Below, piece by piece: positions 9,224 through 16,682 of a stretch of DNA of 64,000 bases. Position 1 is the first letter of the stretch. Every line of letters starts with the position of its first letter. A program made the translations under genes and the position numbers. Source of the DNA: Palsa-1439 sp050015495 (GTDB lineage Bacteria; Verrucomicrobiota; Verrucomicrobiia; Palsa-1439); the NCBI GenBank assembly GCA_050015495.1, contig JBEKBH010000005.1:1-64000 (forward strand), read 5' to 3'. The notes under the pieces were generated by a model that did not search any database, was not told where the DNA came from, and saw only the letters and a program-made list of their open reading frames with translations.

Positions 9224-9694
9224 ATGGCTGAGCAATTACAACAATACGTGCCGGTCGGGCTTTTACTGCTGGTCGCAATCGGGTTTGCGACCGCCACCAT
9301 GCTGTCGCCCCTGATCCTCGGCAAGCCCCGCGTCCACGACCCGATCAAGGACAGCGCCTACGAGTGCGGTCTGCCGCCAATGGCCGACGCGCATACGCGG
9401 TTCAGCGTCAAATTTTACCTCATCGCCATGTTGTTCATCGTGTTCGACATCGAAGTGGTCTTCATGCTCGGGTGGGGCGCAGTGTTCCGCGACATGATCA
9501 AACCCGTCGCCGAGGGCGGTATCGGCATCAAAATGCTGTTGGGTGCGGTGCTATTCCTCGGAATTCTCGAAGTCGGTCACGTTTACGCCTGGAAAAAGGG
9601 CGCCCTCGACTGGGCCCCGCGCAAGGAGCATCTGCCCGCGCCAAAACCCGCCGCGCCGAAAGTCGAGAAGAAACCGGAGTTGGTGGTGTCATGA
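9224..9694 (+). CDS. nuoA: NADH-quinone oxidoreductase subunit A
   Basis: This small membrane subunit of complex I (ND3) has 156 residues with three hydrophobic helices. It carries the family signatures: the YECGLPP loop after helix 1, FSVKFYLIAMLFIVFDIEVVF in helix 2, and a third helix ending VYAWKKGALDW. The C-terminus has a Pro/Lys-rich extension (PAPKPAAPKVEKKPE) that goes beyond the usual end. The ATG at 9224 is preferred over an upstream start at 9173, whose extra residues do not match the family. It is the first gene of the operon, and its TGA overlaps nuoB by four bases. Confidence 0.95.
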   Translation: MAEQLQQYVPVGLLLLVAIGFATATMLSPLILGKPRVHDPIKDSAYECGLPPMADAHTRFSVKFYLIAMLFIVFDIEVVFMLGWGAVFRDMIKPVAEGGIGIKMLLGAVLFLGILEVGHVYAWKKGALDWAPRKEHLPAPKPAAPKVEKKPELVVS

Positions 9695-10275
9695 GCCAAC
9701 AGATCGAAACAGGATTCGACCCCAAGGTGGAAGGTCGCGACGTCATCGTCACGAGCGTGGACGCCGCGATCGATTGGGTCCGCAAGAACTCGTGCTGGCC
9801 GATGCCGATGGGACTCGCGTGTTGCGCGATTGAATTGATGGCTGCGGGCGCCAGCCGCTTTGATATCGCGCGGTTCGGCGCAGAAGTGATGCGGTTCTCG
9901 CCGCGTCAGTCCGACCTGATGATCGTGGCCGGCACCTGCGTGTACAAAATGGCGGGCGTGGTCAAACGGGTGTGGGACCAGATGCCCAACCCGAAGTGGT
10001 GCATTGCGATGGGTGCCTGCGCCAGTTCGGGAGGCATGTATCGCAGTTACGCCGTCGTGCAGGGCGTGGACCATTTTCTGCCCGTGGACGTCTACATCTC
10101 CGGCTGCCCGCCGCGTCCGGAAGCGCTCTTGGAAGGGTTGATGGCCATCCAGCGCAAGATCGCCCACGAAAAAGCCGTCGTGAATATGAAAACGGGCAAC
10201 GGCCCCGGGATTTCCACTCCCATCAGCGGCCCGGTCATTGTCCGCGGCGAATACGCGCCGAAGCTCAAGGGTTGA
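9691..10275 (+). CDS. nuoB: NADH-quinone oxidoreductase subunit B (N2 cluster subunit)
   Basis: The 194-residue protein (PSST) holds the terminal 4Fe-4S cluster N2 that passes electrons to quinone. The tandem cysteines in LACCAIE (about residues 44-45), the later Cys in MGACASSGG and the SGCPPRPEALLEG segment supply the ligands. The ATG at 9691 overlaps the nuoA stop (ATGA) and matches the family N-terminus. A longer open frame from 9364 is just read-through of the nuoA region in another phase. It would assemble with NuoC and NuoD in the peripheral arm. Confidence 0.96.
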   Translation: MSQQIETGFDPKVEGRDVIVTSVDAAIDWVRKNSCWPMPMGLACCAIELMAAGASRFDIARFGAEVMRFSPRQSDLMIVAGTCVYKMAGVVKRVWDQMPNPKWCIAMGACASSGGMYRSYAVVQGVDHFLPVDVYISGCPPRPEALLEGLMAIQRKIAHEKAVVNMKTGNGPGISTPISGPVIVRGEYAPKLKG

Positions 10276-10282
10276 CGACGCG

Positions 10283-10915
10283 ATGAACCTCCAAGCGGCT
10301 ATCGACAGATTAAAGGTTCGACTCGGGGACGCGGTTTCCGACCCTGTCGAGTTTCGCGGCGAGACCACGCTCACCGTATCGCGCGACAAGATCGTCGCGG
10401 CCTGCGAATTCCTCAAGAAGGAAGGCGGGTTCGACATGCTGACGGACCTTTCGGGCGTGGACAATTACGGCGAGGACCCACGGTACGAGGTCGACTACCT
10501 GTTGTACTCGCTGGCGCAACATTGCTGGTTGCGGTTGAAGGTGCGCGTGTCCGAGGAAGACATGATCGTGGACAGCGTCACCAGCGTCTGGCAGGGAGCG
10601 GACTGGCATGAGCGCGAGGCGTTCGACATGTTCGGCATCCGCTTTCGCGGACACCCGAACCTGAAGCGCATCCTGATGTGGGAGGGCTACCGGCATCACC
10701 CGTTGCGCAAGGATTTCCCGCTCGCCGGCATCCCGGCCGAATTGCCGGAAACCGCGGTCAATGCCGACACGGTGCGCACCGCGCCGATGTTGGGCGGGCC
10801 GTTCGTGACTTCCGATGGCACGCGCAGTTCGATCCGCCGCGAGCCGCGTCAGTTCGACACGCTCGCGGAGCGACAAGAGAAATTGACGCACCCGACGAAG
10901 AAGGAATCCGTGTAG
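10283..10915 (+). CDS. nuoC: NADH-quinone oxidoreductase subunit C
   Basis: The product is 210 residues of the 30-kDa subunit family. The diagnostic block WHEREAFDMFGIRFRGHPNL is present, followed by the RILMWEGYRHHPLRKDFPL segment. It is separate from nuoD rather than fused as in E. coli. The ATG at 10283 lies 7 bases after the nuoB stop. The C-terminal 35 residues are polar and less conserved. It is a structural partner of NuoD and NuoB near the quinone-binding site. Confidence 0.96.
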   Translation: MNLQAAIDRLKVRLGDAVSDPVEFRGETTLTVSRDKIVAACEFLKKEGGFDMLTDLSGVDNYGEDPRYEVDYLLYSLAQHCWLRLKVRVSEEDMIVDSVTSVWQGADWHEREAFDMFGIRFRGHPNLKRILMWEGYRHHPLRKDFPLAGIPAELPETAVNADTVRTAPMLGGPFVTSDGTRSSIRREPRQFDTLAERQEKLTHPTKKESV

Positions 10916-10918
10916 TTC

Positions 10919-12157
10919 ATGACCACGAAGCATGAAATGGAGTTGATCGATTCCGCCGCCCGCGCACAGCAGGTGATGGACGGAGAACTGGGCAGCGAGA
11001 AGATGGTCCTCAACATGGGGCCGCAACACCCGAGCACGCACGGGGTGTTGCGCATCGTGCTCGAACTCGATGGCGAAGAGATCGTCAACGCCTGGCCGGA
11101 TGTCGGCTACCTGCATCGCGGGGACGAAAAGATCGCCGAGAACATGACGTACACGCAGTTCATTCCCTACACCGACCGCCTCGACTATCTGGCGCCGCTG
11201 GCCAACAACGTGACCTACGCCTACGCCGTCGAGAAACTGCTGGGGATGGATGTCCCGCCACGCTGCAAATACATTCGCGTCATCTGTGCCGAGCTCGCGC
11301 GCATCAGTTCGCACCTGCTCGGCCTGGGCAGCTTCGGCATGGACGTCGGGGCGATGACCGTGTTCCTCTACACGTTTAGCGAGCGCGAAAAGATTTACGA
11401 CATGGCTGAATGCATCAGCGGCGCGCGGTTCACGACCAGCTACACGCGGATCGGCGGACTGGCCAAGGACATGCCGCCTGAGTTCGTGCCGATGCTGCGT
11501 AGTTTCTTGAAGGAATTTCCGGCGACCATTGATGAAGTCGACAAATTGCTCACCCGCAACCGGATTTTCTGCGAACGCACCCGCGACATCGGCGTGCTCC
11601 CGAAGGAGGTCGCGATCGACATCGGAGTCACAGGGCCGTGTCTGCGCGGATCGGGTGTGGATTGGGACATCCGCAAGTCGCATCCGTACAGCAGTTACGA
11701 AGATTTCGAATTCGAGGTGCCGGTCGGCACCGTCGGGGACAGTTATGACCGTTATCTGGTGCGCATGGAGGAGATGCGGCAGAGCGTGCGCATTCTCCGG
11801 CAGGCCATCGACAACCTGCCCGACGGCCCGGTGAATTCGCCGGACGCCAAGATTCTGTTGCCGGACAAGGAAGCCGTGCTGACGAAGATGGAGGAGTTGA
11901 TTCATCACTTCATCAACGTCACCGAAGGCATCAACGCGCCCCCGGGCGAGGTCTATTTCTCCGCGGAAAACCCGAAAGGCGAACTCGGCTTCTACATCGT
12001 CAGCAAAGGAGGCGGCACGCCGCACCGCTTGAAGATTCGCGCGCCGTCGTTTGTGAACCTGCAGGCGCTGCCGATCATGGCCAAAGGCCACATGATGAGC
12101 GATATGGTCACCATCCTCGCCAGCCTCGATTTCGTGATGGGAGAGTGTGACCGGTAG
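10919..12157 (+). CDS. nuoD: NADH-quinone oxidoreductase subunit D
   Basis: The 412-residue protein is the 49-kDa subunit. The quinone-site loop (NMGPQHPSTHGVLR, about residues 32-45), the YLHRGDEK motif and the LKIRAPSF segment are all present, and the C-terminus is the canonical FVMGECDR. The start is the ATG at 10919, three bases after nuoC. The conserved Arg of YLHRG/VGYLHR-type segments is the region methylated in mitochondria by NDUFAF7, whose homologue is divergent upstream. The TAG stop is also the first three bases of an inverted-repeat arm that begins a small inserted element. Confidence 0.97.
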   Translation: MTTKHEMELIDSAARAQQVMDGELGSEKMVLNMGPQHPSTHGVLRIVLELDGEEIVNAWPDVGYLHRGDEKIAENMTYTQFIPYTDRLDYLAPLANNVTYAYAVEKLLGMDVPPRCKYIRVICAELARISSHLLGLGSFGMDVGAMTVFLYTFSEREKIYDMAECISGARFTTSYTRIGGLAKDMPPEFVPMLRSFLKEFPATIDEVDKLLTRNRIFCERTRDIGVLPKEVAIDIGVTGPCLRGSGVDWDIRKSHPYSSYEDFEFEVPVGTVGDSYDRYLVRMEEMRQSVRILRQAIDNLPDGPVNSPDAKILLPDKEAVLTKMEELIHHFINVTEGINAPPGEVYFSAENPKGELGFYIVSKGGGTPHRLKIRAPSFVNLQALPIMAKGHMMSDMVTILASLDFVMGECDR

Positions 12158-12601
12158 CCACAGATGCACACAGATTGCCACGGATGAACGACTTTCAGCA
12201 TGGGAAGATTACGGAAGAGATAATCGGGGCGGCGTTCGAAGTGCACGGCGTGCTCGGCTACGTTGTTTTTGGAGAAGGTATACGAGAACGCGCTGCTTGC
12301 AGAATTATGCAAGCGTGGACTAAACGCGGAGACGCAGAAGTCCACCAAGGTGAAGTACAAGGACGTGATCGTGGGTGATTACGTGGCGGATTTGGTTGTG
12401 GAAGACAAAGTGATCGTGGAACTGAAAACCGAGGAGACATACAACAAGGTGCACGAGGCTCAGCTATTGAATTACCTGAAGGCCACCGGCATCAAGGTCG
12501 GCTTGTTGATCAATTTCGGCAGGAGGAAATGCGAATTTAAGCGCTTGGTCATGTGACCGGGCGCCGCAATCCGTGTTTATCAGTGTGAATCTGTGGCTAA
12601 C
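12155..12601. mobile_element. Inverted-repeat-bounded element carrying a GxxExxY gene
   Basis: The left arm (12155-12185, TAGCCACAGATGCACACAG...) and right arm (12569-12599) are inverted copies matching at 26 of 31 positions. Between them is almost nothing but the GxxExxY reading frame, whose ATG lies inside the left arm. The whole unit fits exactly between nuoD and nuoEF. Shorter ORF-less versions of the same arms lie at 16608-16671 and 18257-18316, and a half arm at 60604-60628. That the unit moves is an inference; no transposase is present. Confidence 0.6.
12184..12556 (+). pseudogene. GxxExxY family protein, frameshifted
   Basis: The first frame gives MNDFQHGKITEEIIGAAFEV-HGVLGY and the second continues FLEKVYENALLAELCKRGL through YVADLVVEDKVIVELKTEE. 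Together they make a normal ~120-residue GxxExxY protein (PD-(D/E)xK-like fold, function unknown), where the family has HxxLGxGFLEKVYE. A single-base slip near 12260-12266 breaks it. The second frame alone (TTG at 12263) would lack the conserved N-terminal helix. The gene lies within inverted-repeat arms inside the nuo operon. Confidence 0.8.
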
Positions 12602-14395
12602 GTGAACATTCCTGCGGAACTCGAGAAGCATATCGACGAGATCGTCACGCACTACCCGCCGCAGCACAAACGGGCGGCGGTGCTGTGGCTGTTGCATCTT
12701 TTGCAGGAACACTTCGGCCAACTCGGCAGGGAACAGGTCGAGTGGACGGCGACGAAGCTCGGCCTGCAGCCGATCAACGTGTGGGAGTTGATCACATTCT
12801 ACCCGATGTTCACCGCCAAACCGCGCGGCAAGTTTCACATCAAGGTGTGCCGCACGCTCTCCTGCGAACTCGGCGGCTGCGGCGGCGTCCTTGAACGGTT
12901 GCAGAAGAAACTCGGTGTCAAGCTGGACGAGAACACGGGCGATGGTCTGTTCACGATTTCCACGGTCGAATGCCTGGCGGCCTGCGGCACCGGCCCGGTG
13001 ATGATGGTCAACGACGAGTTGTTCGAGAACCTCACGCCCGACAAAGCTGAGGCGATCATCAACCGGATCAAAACCACGGGCAAACTCGATCCGCAACCGT
13101 TGCCGCCCGTGTTGCCCGCGCATCCGCTGGAGAAGCGCCTCCTGCTGGCCAACATGAGCAAGCCCGGCTACAAGGGCACGATCGGAGACTACATTCGCGA
13201 GGGCGGCTACAAAGCGTTGCCGAAAGCGCTCAACATGAAGCCCGAGGAAATCGTCGCCGAGGTCAAGAACAGCGAGGTTCGCGGACGCGGCGGCGCGGGG
13301 TTCCCCTGCGGGATGAAATGGAGCTTTCTCGCCAAGGGCGCCGGCAAACCGATCTATCTGGTGTGTAACGCCGACGAATCCGAGCCCGGCACGTTCAAGG
13401 ACCGGCAGCTTCTCCATTACGATCCGCATCAGCTGATCGAGGGCATCCTCGTCTCGTGCTACGCGGTCGGCGCGCACACGGCCTACATCTATATCCGCGG
13501 CGAGATGCCTTACGGCGCGAAGATTCTCATCAACGCCATCGAAGAAGCGCGCGCAAAGAAGTTCCTCGGCAAGAACATCCTCGGCAAGGGGTTCGACTGC
13601 GAGATTTACGTTCATCGCGGCGCGGGCGCGTATATCTGCGGCGAAGAAACGGGTCTCATCGAATCCCTCGAAGGCAAACGCGCCTATCCGCGCATCAAAC
13701 CGCCGTTCCCGGCGGTGGTCGGCCTGTTCGGTTGTCCCACCGTGGTGAACAACGTCGAGACGCTCTCGAACATCCCGCATATCGTCAACAATGGCGCGGC
13801 GTGGTTCAAGGGAATGGGCGTGCCCGGCTCGACCGGCACCCGCTTGGTCTGCGTCAGCGGCCCGGTGAAACGCCCCGGCTACTACGAGTTCGAGATGGGT
13901 AAACTGACGATGCGCCAGCTCATTTACGATTTGTGCGGCGGGCTTCAGGAAGGGCGTCAATTGAAAGGTGTCGTGCCCGGCGGCAGTTCGATGCCCGTGC
14001 TCAAGGCAGACCAGATTGATGTGGCGCTGGATTTCGAATCGTTGCGCAAGGCCGGCACGATGGCCGGTTCGGGCGGCGTGATCGTGCTCGATGATACGGT
14101 CGACATCGTGCAGAGCACCCTCAACGTCGCGCAGTTCTACGCCCACGAGTCGTGCGGCCAGTGCACGCCATGCCGCGAAGGCACGCTGTGGATGGAGAAA
14201 ATGCTCCACCGCATTCAGCACGGCCATGGCCGGCCCGAGGACGTGGACCTGCTCTGGGATGTCGCCGACAACATCGACGGCAAGACGATCTGCCCGCTCG
14301 GGGAAGCCGCCGCCTGGCCCGTGAAAGCCTTCGTCACGAAATACCGCGGCGATTTCGAAAAGGCGTGCAAGAACGGAGGCAGCCATGGCCGCTGA
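12593..14395 (+). CDS. nuoEF: Fused NADH-quinone oxidoreductase subunits E and F
   Basis: One 600-residue frame encodes both subunits. Residues 1-165 are NuoE (24 kDa), with 2Fe-2S ligands Cys86, Cys91, Cys127 and Cys131. A Pro-rich linker (about 165-180) leads into NuoF (51 kDa). NuoF carries the FMN loop GRGGAGFP (231-238), the NADH-binding ADESEPGTFKDR segment and N3 cluster ligands Cys521, Cys524, Cys527 and Cys567. It is the NADH-oxidising module of complex I. The start is GTG at 12593, which lies inside the right repeat arm, or GTG at 12602. The end overlaps the ORF6N gene by 11 bases. Confidence 0.95.
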   Translation: MANVNIPAELEKHIDEIVTHYPPQHKRAAVLWLLHLLQEHFGQLGREQVEWTATKLGLQPINVWELITFYPMFTAKPRGKFHIKVCRTLSCELGGCGGVLERLQKKLGVKLDENTGDGLFTISTVECLAACGTGPVMMVNDELFENLTPDKAEAIINRIKTTGKLDPQPLPPVLPAHPLEKRLLLANMSKPGYKGTIGDYIREGGYKALPKALNMKPEEIVAEVKNSEVRGRGGAGFPCGMKWSFLAKGAGKPIYLVCNADESEPGTFKDRQLLHYDPHQLIEGILVSCYAVGAHTAYIYIRGEMPYGAKILINAIEEARAKKFLGKNILGKGFDCEIYVHRGAGAYICGEETGLIESLEGKRAYPRIKPPFPAVVGLFGCPTVVNNVETLSNIPHIVNNGAAWFKGMGVPGSTGTRLVCVSGPVKRPGYYEFEMGKLTMRQLIYDLCGGLQEGRQLKGVVPGGSSMPVLKADQIDVALDFESLRKAGTMAGSGGVIVLDDTVDIVQSTLNVAQFYAHESCGQCTPCREGTLWMEKMLHRIQHGHGRPEDVDLLWDVADNIDGKTICPLGEAAAWPVKAFVTKYRGDFEKACKNGGSHGR

Positions 14396-14945
14396 ACGCG
14401 CCAGTATGATATCGCTGCAACGCGCTGCGATGTGCATTCACGAGGTGCGCAATCAACGGGTCATTATTGATGCCGATTTGGCAAGGATCTATGGCGTCAC
14501 GACCAAACGACCGAACGAAGCAGTCAAACGCAACCGCGATCGATTCCCGTCTGACTTTGCGTTTCAGCTTACACGTCAAGAGGTTGCGCGCTTGCGGTCG
14601 CAAATTGCGACCGCATCCAAACGCAACATCCGATTTCTTCCCTACGCATTTACCGAACACGGCGCGATCATGGCGGCCACCGTACTGAATAGTCCACAGT
14701 CGGTGCGCATGAGCCTGTTTGTTGTTCGCGCATTCGTGAAAATGCGTGATGCGCTTGGCGGTCATCGAGAGTTGGCTCGCAAGCTCGATGAACTGGAAGG
14801 GAAGTATGACGCCCAGTTCAAGGTTGTCTTCGAGGCCATTCGCCAATTGATGCGTGTGCCGGAGCCGCCACGCAAACAGATCGGCTTCCACGTGCGGGAG
14901 CGGAATGGGGTTTACCGCGTGCGGAAGAATGGGGGACGCCACTGA
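14385..14945 (+). CDS. ORF6N domain DNA-binding-type protein
   Basis: This protein of 179-186 residues has an N-terminal ORF6N domain: IHEVRNQRVIIDADLARIYG, then NEAVKRNRDRFPSDFAFQLT and the FLPYAFTEHGAIMAATVL block. A helical C-terminal part follows, with a charged likely coiled coil (RELARKLDELEGKYDAQFK). ORF6N proteins come from phages and mobile islands and resemble Bro/KilA-N regulators. The start is ATG 14385, overlapping the nuoEF stop, or ATG 14406, which fits the family better. It separates nuoEF from nuoG and has no role in complex I that I know of, so it is probably acquired. Confidence 0.85.
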   Translation: MAAERASMISLQRAAMCIHEVRNQRVIIDADLARIYGVTTKRPNEAVKRNRDRFPSDFAFQLTRQEVARLRSQIATASKRNIRFLPYAFTEHGAIMAATVLNSPQSVRMSLFVVRAFVKMRDALGGHRELARKLDELEGKYDAQFKVVFEAIRQLMRVPEPPRKQIGFHVRERNGVYRVRKNGGRH

Positions 14946-14969
14946 TCACTTTCTTGGTTATTGACTGAC

Positions 14970-16682
14970 ATGCCAGATAACACCATCAAATTGACGATCG
15001 ACGGCAAGGAGGTCGCGGCCCCGAAGGGAACGAACCTGATCGAGGCGGCGAAACTTGCGGGCATCGAGGTGCCGCATTATTGCTATCATCCGAAGCTGGC
15101 GGTGGTGGGCAACTGCCGCATGTGCCTCGTCGACGTCGGGATGCCCAAGATGGGCCCGGACAGGAAGCCGGAGATGGGACCCGACGGCAAACCCGTGATC
15201 ATGTTTGGTCCGAAGCTCACCATCGGTTGCAATACGTCCGTGGGCGAGGGCATGGTGGTCCATACGCGTTCGCCGAAAGTGATCAAGGCGCGCGAGGGCG
15301 TGATGGAATTCCTGCTCATCAATCATCCGCTCGATTGCCCGATCTGCGACCAGGCCGGCGAATGCCGATTGCAGGAGTTCAGCGTCGACTACGGCAAAGG
15401 CCAGAGCCGATTCGTGGAAGAGAAGGTTCACAAACCGAAGAAGACGGAAATCGGCCCTAAGATCATGCTTGACGACGAACGGTGCATCCTCTGCTCGCGG
15501 TGCGTGCGCTTCATGAAGGACGTGGCGGGCCAGGATTGCCTCGGGTTTGTGAATCGCGGCAGTTATTCCACGCTGACGTGTTATCCCGGCGTGGAACCGA
15601 ACACGAATTACGACCTCAACATCACCGACATCTGCCCTGTCGGCGCGCTCACGTCGAATGATTTCCGGTTCAAACAGCGCGTATGGTTCCTGAAAGAAAC
15701 CAAGAGTGTGTGCCCGAATTGCGCCACGGGTTGCAACACCGTCCTGTGGTCGCGGGAAGGCGTGGTGCACCGACAGACGCCGCGCGACAACGATGCGGTC
15801 AATCAATGCTGGATGTGCGACTCGGGCCGGCTCCACTACAAGTTCATCAACGATCCCCGGCGCATTCTCACGCCGACCGTGAAGTCGTCGGCGATGGGCC
15901 AGCGACTGGCCTTGACGTGGCCCGAGGCGACGCGGCAGATCGCGGAGAGACTCGGGCCGTTGAAAGGACAGGGCTCCGCCATCGCCGCGATCGGGACCGC
16001 GCGCGCGACGACCGAGGAGTTGTTCCTGTTCAACAAACTCGCGCGTGAAATTCTGGGCGCGGAGTTGGTGGATTGCGTGCCGCACGCCGGCGAAGGCGAT
16101 AAGTTCCTGCTGAATGCCGACCGCAACCCGAACAGCAACGGGGCCAGGCTTACGGGTGTCACTGCCGATCCCGTTGGCAGCCGGATTCCGGCCATCGCCG
16201 AAGCGATCAAGTCGGGCAAGGTCAAGGCGCTGCTCGTTCACGGCGAAAACATCTCGAAATACGGGATCGCCGAGGACATGCTCGCGAAGCTGGATTTGCT
16301 GGTCGTCATCGATACCCTGCCGAACAAGGCGACGGAACTGGCGCACTACGTCCTGCCCGGCGCGACCTTCGCCGAGAAGCGCGGCACGTTCATCAACGCC
16401 AAAAACCGCCTGCAACGGTTGAACGCGGCGATTCCATCGCCCGGCATCGCGCGCCCGGAATGGCAGACATTTGCGGCGCTGCTGAACGAATTGGGCGGTG
16501 ACGGCGGTTATCTAGCGATTGAAGATGTGTTCGCCGACATGGCGCGGTCGCTCGCGCCGCTGGCGGGACTGAATCTTTCCAAAATTGGTGATTTGGGAAT
16601 CGACCTGAGCCACAGATTCACACAGATGAGCACAGATTCATCTGCGGAAATCCGTGTTTCATCTGTGGCTAATAAACCATGA
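14970..16682 (+). CDS. nuoG: NADH-quinone oxidoreductase subunit G
   Basis: The 570-residue protein has an N-terminal 2Fe-2S ferredoxin domain (YCYHPKLAVVGNCRMCLV), the His/Cys cluster region (HPLDCPICDQAGECRLQ) and two 4Fe-4S sites (CILCSRCVRF and DICPVGAL). A further Cys motif follows (CPNCATGCN), and then a shortened molybdopterin-oxidoreductase-like domain. It is in the short class, well below the ~900 residues of E. coli NuoG. The ATG at 14970 is preferred over the TTG at 14961. The last ~23 residues, from about SHRFTQMSTDSS, are encoded by a palindromic repeat, and the TGA overlaps the nuoH ATG. Confidence 0.95.
   Translation: MPDNTIKLTIDGKEVAAPKGTNLIEAAKLAGIEVPHYCYHPKLAVVGNCRMCLVDVGMPKMGPDRKPEMGPDGKPVIMFGPKLTIGCNTSVGEGMVVHTRSPKVIKAREGVMEFLLINHPLDCPICDQAGECRLQEFSVDYGKGQSRFVEEKVHKPKKTEIGPKIMLDDERCILCSRCVRFMKDVAGQDCLGFVNRGSYSTLTCYPGVEPNTNYDLNITDICPVGALTSNDFRFKQRVWFLKETKSVCPNCATGCNTVLWSREGVVHRQTPRDNDAVNQCWMCDSGRLHYKFINDPRRILTPTVKSSAMGQRLALTWPEATRQIAERLGPLKGQGSAIAAIGTARATTEELFLFNKLAREILGAELVDCVPHAGEGDKFLLNADRNPNSNGARLTGVTADPVGSRIPAIAEAIKSGKVKALLVHGENISKYGIAEDMLAKLDLLVVIDTLPNKATELAHYVLPGATFAEKRGTFINAKNRLQRLNAAIPSPGIARPEWQTFAALLNELGGDGGYLAIEDVFADMARSLAPLAGLNLSKIGDLGIDLSHRFTQMSTDSSAEIRVSSVANKP
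16608..16671. repeat. Palindromic repeat, ORF-less copy of the GxxExxY-element arms
   Basis: The left part AGCCACAGATTCACACAGAT and the right part, ending ...ATCTGTGGCTA, are inverted and pair imperfectly around a short centre, forming a long hairpin. The arms match those at 12155-12185 and 12569-12599. This copy lies wholly inside the end of nuoG and is translated in frame. Confidence 0.75.

Noticed and set aside
10310..14437. Two long antisense frames of 623 and 657 codons opposite nuoC-nuoD and nuoEF
   Set aside because: They are mirror frames of highly conserved nuo genes in GC-rich DNA; their His/Arg/Ala-rich translations show no domains and no independent start signals.
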